A DNA stretch of 64,000 nucleotides from Thermoanaerobaculum sp. (GTDB taxonomy: Bacteria > Acidobacteriota > Thermoanaerobaculia > Multivoradales > UBA5704), in assembly GCA_021154885.1 (NCBI GenBank), contig JAJKHS010000104.1, positions 1-64,000 of the forward strand, in the 5' to 3' direction. Below the pieces are notes generated by a model. It did no database searches. It was not told the DNA's origin and saw nothing but the letters and a program-made list of their open reading frames with translations. Numbering within the stretch: position 1 is the stretch's first letter; the number at the start of each line of letters is the position of its first letter. Positions 47,107-54,707 of this stretch are shown here, piece after piece. Both the position numbers and the translations under genes were made by a program.

Positions 47107-49988
47107 GCGGGCAAAAAATATGTTTGGCGTGGGGCTTGGCCCTGGCGCTGGTACCAAGCCTAGCTACGGGCGATGAAAAGCCCTTCCTGCGCATTGAAAC
47201 CGGGATGCATACGGCGGCGATCAAGCAGATTGACGTTGATGCAGCAGGCCGCTATCTGGTCACCGGCTCTGATGACAAAACGGTACGGGTGTGGGATCTC
47301 CAGAGCGGCGAGTTGCAGCGGGTTCTCCGGCCGCCTATCGGGGAGGGCAACGAAGGGAGAATCTATGCTGTCGCAATTTCTCCAGACGGGGAAACCGTCG
47401 CAGCGGGGGGCTGGACGGGGTACGAGTGGGAAAAGAGCTTCAGTATCTATCTCTTCGAGCGCCAGACCGGCCGGCTCCGGCGGCGGATTTCGGGGCTGCC
47501 GAGAGTGATCCGTCATTTGGCGTTCAGCCGTGACGGCGCCCGCCTTGCCGCGACTCTCGGAAAAAGCGGCATTAGAGTCTTCCGGGCCGGCGATGGACAG
47601 GAGGTGGGGCGCGACATCAATTATAGCAAGGGCAGCTATGGCGCGGACTTCGATGCGGCGGGCCGGCTCATCACCACTGGCGAAGACTACCAAGTCCGCC
47701 TCTACGGCCCCGATCTTAAGATCCTTGCTGAGGTCAAGTCTCCAAATGGCAACGAGCCATTCGGTATCGCCTTCTCGCCGGACGGCGGTCGAATCGCTGT
47801 GGGCTATATCTATACCCCTCGCGTCGACATTCTCTCTGGCCAAGACTTGAAGCTCCTCTACAGCGCCGATTCGAAGGGTGCGAACACGGATCTGGCGGCG
47901 GTGGCATGGTCGAGCGATGGAAGCGTTCTCTACGCCGCTGGCCACTATGGCAAGAATGGAATATATCCGATCCGCCGCTGGGCCGACGCCGGCCGCGGCG
48001 CTTGGCGGGATCTTGACGGCCCGAAAAATACAGTCATGGGTCTCCGGCCGCTGGCGGGCGGCCGACTGGTCTTCGGCTCTGGTGATCCGGCGTGGGGTGT
48101 TCTGGATGCAAACGGAAAATTCCTGCAACACCAGCGCCCGGTCATCGCCGACCCTATTGGTCTCGACGGAGGTTTCCGTGTCTCGTCCGACGGCAGAACT
48201 GTGGGCTTCGCCTATGAAGAGTGGGGAAAGCGCCCGGCACTCTTCAAGCTGCCTGGCCGCCGCCTTGTCCTCGATCCACCTGTGGATGGCACCCTCACGC
48301 CGCCACGCACCGCGGCACCGGACCTCGCGATCACAGATTGGGAAGATACCGTACGGCCTACACTCAATGGCAAGCCGCTGAGCCTTGACCCTTACGAGAT
48401 ATCGCGTTCCTTGGCTATCGCATCGGACAACCAGAGCTTCCTCCTCGGCGCCGACTGGTACCTCCGCTCCTTCACCCACTCCGGCGAAGAGCGCTGGAAA
48501 AAAAAGCCTGTCCCCGACGTTGCCTGGGCGGTTCAGATCACCGGTGACGGCCGTCTCGCCGTGGCCGCCCTCGGAGACGGCACGATCCGCTGGTACCGGT
48601 ACCGCGACGGCCAGGAGCTCCTCGCCTTCTTCCCCCACCCTGACGGCCGCCGCTGGGTGCTGTGGACGCCGAGCGGGTACTACGACACCTCCGTAGGCGG
48701 TGAGGACCTGATCGGCTGGCACGTCAACCACGGCCTCGATCATGAAGCGGATTTCTTCTCCGCCTGGCACTTCCGAGATCAGTACCGCCATCCCGAAGTG
48801 ATCGATCTGATCCTCGAAACTCTCGATGAAGGCGAGGCCGTACGCCGCGCAGGCATCACCCTGCCAAACTCCTCCGCCGTGGCGCAGGCTCCCGCTCCTA
48901 TCCTCCAACGCCTGCCGCCGGTGGTCACCGTGCTCGAACCTGCCTCCGGGGCCGCGATCACCACCTCCCCGGTCAAGCTGCGGATCAACGTCCGCTCTCC
49001 CTCCGGAGCGCCGGTGACCGCAGTGCGCGCCCGCGTCGACGGCCGGCCCATCACCAGCCGGGGCGACGTGCTGTACCAGCCTGAAGCCGCTACACCCTCC
49101 CAGGACTTCTACCGCGAGATCGAGGTGCCCGTTCCACTCCACGACTGCATCGTCGAGATCCTCGCCGAGGCCGGGGGCGCCGTCAGCGAGCCGGCGCGGC
49201 TCCATCTCCATTGGGCTCCTCCGACGCCCAAGCTCCAGCGTCGGCTCTTCGTCCTCGCCGTGGGCATCTCGAAATATAAAAACCCCGCTCTCAAGCTCGA
49301 TTATGCGGACCGGGATGCCACAGACGTTGCTGCCGCCTGGAAGCGCCTGGGGGACAGTTCCTATGACAGCGTAGAAATCCATGTCCTTGCGAACGATCAA
49401 GCGACCCATGGCGCCGTCCTCGACGCTCTGGACGAGCTCAGCCGGAAAACCTCCCGCGACGACGTGACGGTGATCTTCCTGGCCGGCCACGGCATCAATG
49501 ACGGAGGCTACTTCTTCCTTCCCTACGATGCCGACCTCCAGCATCGTTACAACACTCTCATCCCTGGAAGCTTCCTCCAGGATTCTCTACTGCGTCTCCA
49601 GGGACATGTCGTCCTCTTCCTCGACACCTGCCGCGCCGGCGGCCTGGAGGGCTCGGCCGACGAGCTTCGCCGCCGAGTGGATACGACCAACTTCCTCAAC
49701 GGCCTCATCTACAGCTCCACCGGGGTCGTCGTCTTCTCCGCCGCCAAAGAGCAGCAACTATCGATTGAGAGCGCGGAGTGGAAGCACGGCGCCTTCACCA
49801 AGGTCCTCCTCGAAGGCTTGGCGGGTGCCGCCGACCTGACCAAAGACGGCAAGATCACCCCTTCGGAGCTCGGAGCCTATCTTCAGGACGGCGTTGAAAA
49901 GCTCACCCACGATGCCCAGACGCCGGTCGCCAACAAATCGAGCAGCGTGCCGGACTTCGTTCTCGCCCGAGTTCCCGGCGGAAAGTAG
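47103..49988 (+). CDS. Exported WD40-caspase protein, copy 1
   Basis: 961 residues. After a signal peptide (ICLAWGLALALVPSLATGDE) WD40-like blades fill residues 30-620 (YLVTGSDDKTVRVWDLQSGE, IYAVAISPDGETVAAGGW). An Ig-like stretch (VKLRINVRSPSGAPVTAVRA) and then a C14 caspase domain follow: LFVLAVGISKYKNPALKLDY, catalytic His796 in VTVIFLAGHGIND, catalytic Cys843 in VVLFLDTCRAGG. An EF-hand-like loop (DLTKDGKITPSEL) follows. The signal peptide places a caspase-fold protease outside the cytoplasm. Substrates are unknown. A close tandem copy begins 4 bases after the stop. Confidence 0.85.
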   Translation: MSGQKICLAWGLALALVPSLATGDEKPFLRIETGMHTAAIKQIDVDAAGRYLVTGSDDKTVRVWDLQSGELQRVLRPPIGEGNEGRIYAVAISPDGETVAAGGWTGYEWEKSFSIYLFERQTGRLRRRISGLPRVIRHLAFSRDGARLAATLGKSGIRVFRAGDGQEVGRDINYSKGSYGADFDAAGRLITTGEDYQVRLYGPDLKILAEVKSPNGNEPFGIAFSPDGGRIAVGYIYTPRVDILSGQDLKLLYSADSKGANTDLAAVAWSSDGSVLYAAGHYGKNGIYPIRRWADAGRGAWRDLDGPKNTVMGLRPLAGGRLVFGSGDPAWGVLDANGKFLQHQRPVIADPIGLDGGFRVSSDGRTVGFAYEEWGKRPALFKLPGRRLVLDPPVDGTLTPPRTAAPDLAITDWEDTVRPTLNGKPLSLDPYEISRSLAIASDNQSFLLGADWYLRSFTHSGEERWKKKPVPDVAWAVQITGDGRLAVAALGDGTIRWYRYRDGQELLAFFPHPDGRRWVLWTPSGYYDTSVGGEDLIGWHVNHGLDHEADFFSAWHFRDQYRHPEVIDLILETLDEGEAVRRAGITLPNSSAVAQAPAPILQRLPPVVTVLEPASGAAITTSPVKLRINVRSPSGAPVTAVRARVDGRPITSRGDVLYQPEAATPSQDFYREIEVPVPLHDCIVEILAEAGGAVSEPARLHLHWAPPTPKLQRRLFVLAVGISKYKNPALKLDYADRDATDVAAAWKRLGDSSYDSVEIHVLANDQATHGAVLDALDELSRKTSRDDVTVIFLAGHGINDGGYFFLPYDADLQHRYNTLIPGSFLQDSLLRLQGHVVLFLDTCRAGGLEGSADELRRRVDTTNFLNGLIYSSTGVVVFSAAKEQQLSIESAEWKHGAFTKVLLEGLAGAADLTKDGKITPSELGAYLQDGVEKLTHDAQTPVANKSSSVPDFVLARVPGGK

Positions 49989-49992
49989 TGCA

Positions 49993-52890
49993 ATGAAGCT
50001 CGGAAAGGCGGTCTCGATCTCCTGGGCCTGCGCGTTCGCCCTGGCGCTTCTGTCAAGCCCGGCCGCGGCCGATGAAAAACCTTTCCTGCGCATTGAAACC
50101 GAGATGCAGACAGCGGGGATCAACTGGATGGATGTCGATGCAGCGGGCCGCTATCTGGTCACCGGATCTGACGACAAGACGGTGCGGGTGTGGGATCTCC
50201 AGAGTGGCGAGTTGCAACGAGTGCTCCGGTCGCCGATCGGGGAGGGAGATGAAGGGAAAATCTATGCTGTCGCGATCTCTCCAGACGGGGAAACCGTCGC
50301 CGCCGGCGGGTGGACCGGGCATGCTTGGGAGAAAGGCTACAGTGTTTATCTCTTCGAGCGCCAGAGCGGCCGGCTTCGGGGACGCATCTCGGGGTTACCG
50401 AACGTGACCTTACATCTGGCATTCAGCCATGACGGCGCCCGCCTCGCCGCGGCCTTAGGAGGTGCGAACGGCGTCCGCGTCTTCAAGGCTGCCGACGGCA
50501 GGGAGTTGGGAGCCGACGGCGGGTACGACGACTCCAGCTACGGTGTGGACTTCGACGCGGCTGGCCGGCTCGTCACCAGCAGTTTCGATGGCCAGATCCG
50601 CCTCTATGGCCCTGACCTGAAAATCCTTGCACAAGTAGAGGCTCCTGGTGGCCAGGAGCCCTTCGGCATCGCCTTCTCGCCGGACGGCCGGCGGATCGCC
50701 GTGGGTTATCGAGACACTCATCGCCTCGACGTCCTCTCGGGCGGAGACTTGAAGCTCCTCTACAGCGCCGATTCGCGGGCTAAGAATCATAACCTGGCCA
50801 CGGTGGCGTGGTCGAGGGACGGGGCTTTCCTCTATGCCGCCGGGCACTTTGACAAGGACGGAATGCGTCCGATCCGCCGCTGGGCCGACGCTGGCCGCGG
50901 TCCCTGGCAAGATCTCAACCGCACGAAGAATACAGTCAGGACTCTCCGGCCGCTGGCGGACGGCCGGCTGGCCTTCGCCTCTGGTGATCCGGCGTGGGGT
51001 GTTCTGGACGCGAATGGGAAATTCCTGCAGTACCGACGCCCGACTCTCGCCGACCCTCTGAGCCTCGAAGAAGGTTTCCGGGTCACGGCCGACGGCAAAA
51101 CTGTAGGCTTCGCCTATGAACCGTGGGGAAAGCGCCCGGCGTCTTTCAAGTTGCCAGGCCGCCGCCTTGTCCTCGATCCGCCGGTGGATGGCACGCTCAC
51201 CCCGCCACGCATCGTGGCTCCAGGCCTCACGATCGAGGGTTGGGAAAACGCTCAACATCCCATCCTCAACGGCAAGCCTCTACGCCTCAGGTCTGTCGAG
51301 ACGTCACGCTCCCTTGCCATCGCAGCGGACAACCAGAGTTTCCTTCTCGGCAGCGAGTGGTATCTCCGCTCCTTCACCCGCTCTGGCGAAGAGCTCTGGG
51401 AAAAGCCCGCCCCCGATGTTGCCTGGGCGGTCCAGGTCACCGGCGACGGCCGCCTCGCCGTGGCCGCCTTCGGAGACGGCACCATCCGCTGGTATCGCTA
51501 CCGCGACGGCCAGGAGCTGCTCGCCTTCTTCCCCCACGCCGATGGCCGCCGCTGGGTGCTATGGACGCCGAGCGGGTATTACGACACCTCCGTAGGCGGC
51601 GAGGACCTGATCGGCTGGCACGTCAACCACGGTCTCGACCAGGCAGCCGACTTCTTTCCCGCCTGGCACTTCCGGGACCAGTATCACCGTCCGGAGGTGA
51701 TCGACCTGATTCTCGAGACCCTCGACGAGACCGAGGCCGTGCGCCGCGCGGGGATTCTTTCGAGCTCTGAACCCACCGCACCTGCTCCCGCTCCGCCCCC
51801 CATCCTCTCACGCCTGCCGCCAGTGGTCACCGTGCTGGAGCCCGCCTCGGGGGCCGCTATCACGACCTCCCCGGTCAAGCTGCGCATCAACGTCCGCTCC
51901 CCCTCTGGAGCGCCGGTCACCGCGGTCCGCGCCCGCGTCGACGGCCGGCCCATCAGCGGCCGAGGCGACGTGGTGTACCAGCCGGCCGCCGACACGCCGC
52001 CTCAGGATTTCTACCGGGAGATCGAGGTCCCCGTCCCACCCCGCGATTGCAGCGTCGACGTCCTTGCCGAAGCGGGCGGCGCCGTCAGCGAGCCCGCGCG
52101 GCTCCAGCTCCACTGGGCTCCTCCGGCGCCCAAGCTCCAGCACCGGCTCTTCGTGCTCGCCGTGGGCATCTCGAAATATCAGAATCCGGCCTTCAGGCTC
52201 GACTTCGCGGACCGCGACGCAACCGACGTCGCAGCCGCCTGGAAGCGCCTGGGAAGCGGCTCCTACGACAGCGTCGAAACCCATGTTCTCACCAACGCCC
52301 AGGCGACGCATGGCGCCATCCTCGACGCTCTGGACGAGCTCCACCGCAAGGCCACCCGTGACGACGTGACCGTGATCTTCGTGGCCGGCCACGGCATCAA
52401 CGACAGCGGCTACTTCTTCCTCCCCTACGACGCCGACCTCCAGCACCGGCTCAACACCCTCATTCCCGGTAGCCTCCTCCAGGACACCCTGCTGCGCCTC
52501 CAGGGCCACGTCGTCCTCTTCCTCGACACCTGCCGCGCCGGCAGCCTGGAAAGCTCTACCGACGAGGTTCGCCGCCGCGTCGACGCGACCAACTTCCTGA
52601 ACGGACTGATCTACAGCTCCGCCGGTCTGGTGGTCTTCTCCGCGGCCGCCGAACGCCAGCTCTCGATCGAAAGCGCGGATTGGAAGCACGGCGCCTTCAC
52701 CAAGGTCCTCCTCGAAGGCCTGGCCGGCGCGGCCGACCTCACCAAAAACGGCACGATCACACCCTCGAAGCTGGAAACCTATCTCAAGGAAGGCGTCGAA
52801 AAGCTCACTCACGAAGCCCAGACGCCGGTGGCCAACAAATCGAGCAGCGTGCCGGACTTCGTCCTCGCCCGGGTGCCGGGCCGTGAATAG
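49993..52890 (+). CDS. Exported WD40-caspase protein, copy 2
   Basis: 965 residues, the tandem duplicate of 47103-49988; by eye about four in five residues agree. Signal peptide AVSISWACAFALALLSSPAA, WD40 blades, Ig-like stretch and C14 domain follow in the same order. His800 (FVAGHGIND) and Cys847 (LFLDTCRAGS) are kept. The EF-hand-like loop is altered to DLTKNGTITPSKL, losing the acidic positions 5 and 12. Copies may have divided roles, one calcium-responsive and one not; this is inference. The start is the ATG 4 bases after the previous stop. Confidence 0.85.
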   Translation: MKLGKAVSISWACAFALALLSSPAAADEKPFLRIETEMQTAGINWMDVDAAGRYLVTGSDDKTVRVWDLQSGELQRVLRSPIGEGDEGKIYAVAISPDGETVAAGGWTGHAWEKGYSVYLFERQSGRLRGRISGLPNVTLHLAFSHDGARLAAALGGANGVRVFKAADGRELGADGGYDDSSYGVDFDAAGRLVTSSFDGQIRLYGPDLKILAQVEAPGGQEPFGIAFSPDGRRIAVGYRDTHRLDVLSGGDLKLLYSADSRAKNHNLATVAWSRDGAFLYAAGHFDKDGMRPIRRWADAGRGPWQDLNRTKNTVRTLRPLADGRLAFASGDPAWGVLDANGKFLQYRRPTLADPLSLEEGFRVTADGKTVGFAYEPWGKRPASFKLPGRRLVLDPPVDGTLTPPRIVAPGLTIEGWENAQHPILNGKPLRLRSVETSRSLAIAADNQSFLLGSEWYLRSFTRSGEELWEKPAPDVAWAVQVTGDGRLAVAAFGDGTIRWYRYRDGQELLAFFPHADGRRWVLWTPSGYYDTSVGGEDLIGWHVNHGLDQAADFFPAWHFRDQYHRPEVIDLILETLDETEAVRRAGILSSSEPTAPAPAPPPILSRLPPVVTVLEPASGAAITTSPVKLRINVRSPSGAPVTAVRARVDGRPISGRGDVVYQPAADTPPQDFYREIEVPVPPRDCSVDVLAEAGGAVSEPARLQLHWAPPAPKLQHRLFVLAVGISKYQNPAFRLDFADRDATDVAAAWKRLGSGSYDSVETHVLTNAQATHGAILDALDELHRKATRDDVTVIFVAGHGINDSGYFFLPYDADLQHRLNTLIPGSLLQDTLLRLQGHVVLFLDTCRAGSLESSTDEVRRRVDATNFLNGLIYSSAGLVVFSAAAERQLSIESADWKHGAFTKVLLEGLAGAADLTKNGTITPSKLETYLKEGVEKLTHEAQTPVANKSSSVPDFVLARVPGRE

Positions 52891-52924
52891 CACGGCTCAG
52901 AGATCAAACTTAATTAAAAATGAT

Positions 52925-52969
52925 TTACGATCTCATTTCTGACACAACGTTCGTATCGACGACGATCAT
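52925..52969 (-). pseudogene. Remnant of a PIN toxin start
   Basis: Fourteen codons and a stop read MIVVDTNVVSEMRS, matching the N-terminus of FitB/VapC PIN toxins (compare the intact one at 27249). The frame ends at once and no further PIN sequence follows, so this is a truncated 5' end lying next to a dehydrogenase remnant. Confidence 0.6.
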
Positions 52970-52972
52970 GCG

Positions 52973-53326
52973 TTGCGAGCCGCCGAGAGGAGCGGCGGCG
53001 TCGGCATGCAGGCCGTGCAGCTCGCCCGCCTCGACGGCGGCCGGGTGATCGCCGTCACCTCCAGCGCGGCCAAGGCCGACATCCTCTTCGAGGCCGGCGC
53101 GCACGAGGTGATCGTCAGCCCCGACCTCGGTTTTTCCAAAGCAGTCCGCCGCGTCACCGGCGGCCAGGGAGTGGACCTCGCCCTGGAGATCGTGGGCAGC
53201 CTCACCTTCGGCCAGACGCTCAAAGCCCTGGCACCCGTCCTGCCCCTCGCCGACGCCGCCCACGCCCACGACCGGCTGGAAAAAAGAGAAGTCGCCGGCC
53301 GGCTGGTGCTCGCGCCGGTGCACTGA
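52973..53326 (+). pseudogene. Fragment of a zinc-type alcohol dehydrogenase (MDR), internally deleted
   Basis: From about base 52990 the frame reads GVGMQAVQLARLDGGRVIAV, the nucleotide-binding region of MDR dehydrogenases, and EVIVSPDLGFSKAVRRVTGG, then ALAP joined directly to VLPLADAAHAHDRLEKREVA, GRLVLAPVH. The segment between ALAP and VLPLADA is missing, and the N-terminal catalytic domain is absent. The same terminal GRLVLAPVH recurs at 53909. Fragment, not functional as a dehydrogenase. Confidence 0.75.
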
Positions 53327-53384
53327 GGGAGGAGCTGTAAAAGGTCGGGGCGGACCGGGCCGATGGATGGGCGCGCAACGGGTA

Positions 53385-53413
53385 TTCCCTTAGATCGAGA
53401 ATTGTGTTAAAAT
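53385..53413 (+). promoter_or_regulatory. Candidate promoter for the RiPP-like precursor
   Basis: TAAAAT (five of six matches to a -10 box) lies 59 bases before the ATG, with only a weak -35 (TTCCCT) at 17 bases. The A/T content is locally higher than in the flanking DNA. Confidence 0.3.
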
Positions 53414-53472
53414 TTGCTCCTAAACTCCTGCCGATCATCGGCGACTCGGAGTCACCCACGGGAGACCCTCGA

Positions 53473-53721
53473 ATGAAAACGCGTCTCAAAAAGCTCCAGT
53501 TGCATCGCGAGACCCTTCGCAACCTCGGGGCCACGCAACTCCGGGTCGCGAATGGCGGAACCGTCTATAACGTCAGCGAGTTCGAAACCCAATGCCCGGG
53601 CCTCTGCCAGACTGGTAATGGTATTTGCGGCCCAGTCAATACCGGGCCCTTCATGGGAGGAGGTTGCCCTTCCTACAGCGACTGTGCCGGCCACTGTACC
53701 TTCGCATCCTGCGATTGTTGA
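53473..53721 (+). CDS. Putative RiPP precursor with GG leader and Cys-rich core
   Basis: 82 residues from the ATG after GGGAGACCCTCGA. The leader MKTRLKKLQLHRETLRNLG resembles the LxLxRETLRxL leaders of class I lanthipeptide-like precursors, and ends in VANGG, a double-Gly cleavage site. The core (about 53 residues, TVYNVSEFETQCPGLCQTG onward) has eight Cys, plus several Ser/Thr, and ends in CTFASCDC, so disulphides or thioethers are possible. No modifying enzyme, transporter or protease is adjacent; the locus lies between two truncated dehydrogenase copies. It may be an orphan precursor processed by distant enzymes, or a plain Cys-rich peptide. Confidence 0.65.
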   Translation: MKTRLKKLQLHRETLRNLGATQLRVANGGTVYNVSEFETQCPGLCQTGNGICGPVNTGPFMGGGCPSYSDCAGHCTFASCDC

Positions 53722-53751
53722 TCAGGGACTCGGGAACAGCATCTAGCGCGG

Positions 53752-53909
53752 GCGCTGCCCAGACGCTCAAAGCCCTGGCACCTGGAGGGCGCCTCGTCAC
53801 CGTGGGCAACCTGGAGACGGGGATCGTGGACCTGAACTCCGGCCTCGTCATCGTCAAGGAGCTGGAGATCCTGGGCGCCGGCCGGCTGGTGCTGGCGCCG
53901 GTGCACTGA
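53752..53909 (+). pseudogene. Second fragment of the same dehydrogenase, differently deleted
   Basis: The frame reads AQTLKALAPGGRLVTVGNLE, TGIVDLNSGLVIVKELEILG then jumps to GRLVLAPVH. It holds exactly the middle part that the fragment at 52973 lacks and lacks the VLPLADA segment that fragment has. The two ends (CAGACGCTCAAAGCCCTGG and the shared 3' end before the stop) are almost identical in DNA between the copies, so both derive from one gene. Confidence 0.72.
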
Positions 53910-53984
53910 GGGAGGGGATAGAGCCGCCGAGGATCTCCCCGGAGCCGCCGTTCCCTGGTATACTTCGTCAGGGAACAAATTCTC

Positions 53985-54161
53985 TTGGGACAACACGACC
54001 TCAGCTACCGTCTCTTCTTCAGCCATGTCCGCATGGTCTGCGACCTCCTGCGCGAGATCGTCGGCGAGGCCTGGGTGGAGCTCATCGACTTCGGCTCGGC
54101 GGAGCGGGTTGGAGTGGGAAAGCGGCGCGCGTCGGAGTCGCCCGCCTCAAGGAACACGTAG
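53985..54161 (+). pseudogene. N-terminal fragment of an Rpn/YhgA-like nuclease
   Basis: The frame reads HDLSYRLFFSHVRMVCDLLR, EIVGEAWVELIDFGSAERV, matching the start of Rpn-family (PD-(D/E)XK, recombination-promoting) nucleases, then degenerates and stops. The catalytic part is missing. It is another gene remnant in the same zone. The remaining bases to 54251 hold nothing I can recognise. Confidence 0.55.
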
Positions 54162-54251
54162 GGCTTGAGGAAACGGGGTTGCGACGGACGTCTTCAGCGG
54201 CTAGAGAGCCTGCGCGGCAGAAAAGCTCGTAGGCAGCGTTGGTGCAGGACA

Positions 54252-54340
54252 ACAGGGACTTCAGGGACAACAGGGACGTGAAATTAGTCGAAACCGGAGA
54301 TTTTTCGTCCCTGCTGTCTCTGGTGTCCCTGCTGTTCCTG
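54252..54340. repeat. Dispersed hairpin repeat, family C (copy 3)
   Basis: ACAGGGACTTCAGGGACAAC on the left with a partly diverged mirror (GTCCCTGCTGTCTCTGG) on the right. It is more degraded than copies 1 and 2 but has the same A/T-rich centre. Confidence 0.8.
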
Positions 54341-54373
54341 TCTTCGGTTTTCTGCCGCGCAGGCTCCTAGAGC

Positions 54374-54604
54374 TCAGCGCCCTCGCCGCGCCTCGGGAGC
54401 CACGGCGCGATAGAGGCGCCGCCACTGGACCTCGGTCTCCACGTCCGGCCGGATAGCCTGGCAATCATCAGGCACGTCCTTGATCGTCGCGTAATCTTTG
54501 CCGCGGAAGGTGATCGAGCCGTCGCGATGGACCCGGCCGACGACGCCGGTCTCTTTCGCCGCCGGATCGACGAACGGCAGGATGTTCGACCTTGGGTATG
54601 CCAT
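54374..54604 (-). CDS. Small hypothetical protein
   Basis: 76 residues from the ATG after CAGGAGGGGCGCCGG. Sequence MAYPRSNILPFVDPAAKETG, then GRVHRDGSITFRGKDYATIK and a basic C-terminus. I do not recognise a family. The short beta pattern VHRDGSITFRGKDY could be a small DNA- or RNA-binding or regulatory module. It is divergent from the sulfatase gene, 103 bases apart. Confidence 0.55.
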   Translation of the reverse strand: MAYPRSNILPFVDPAAKETGVVGRVHRDGSITFRGKDYATIKDVPDDCQAIRPDVETEVQWRRLYRAVAPEARRGR

Positions 54605-54707
54605 CCGGCGCCCCTCCTGTCTGACCTCCTCCATGGTACACCCGGCCCGGGGATGAGATCCCGGGCGGCCGGTTGCGCGGCCATCGAGGTTCGTCTACCC
54701 TCAAAGC

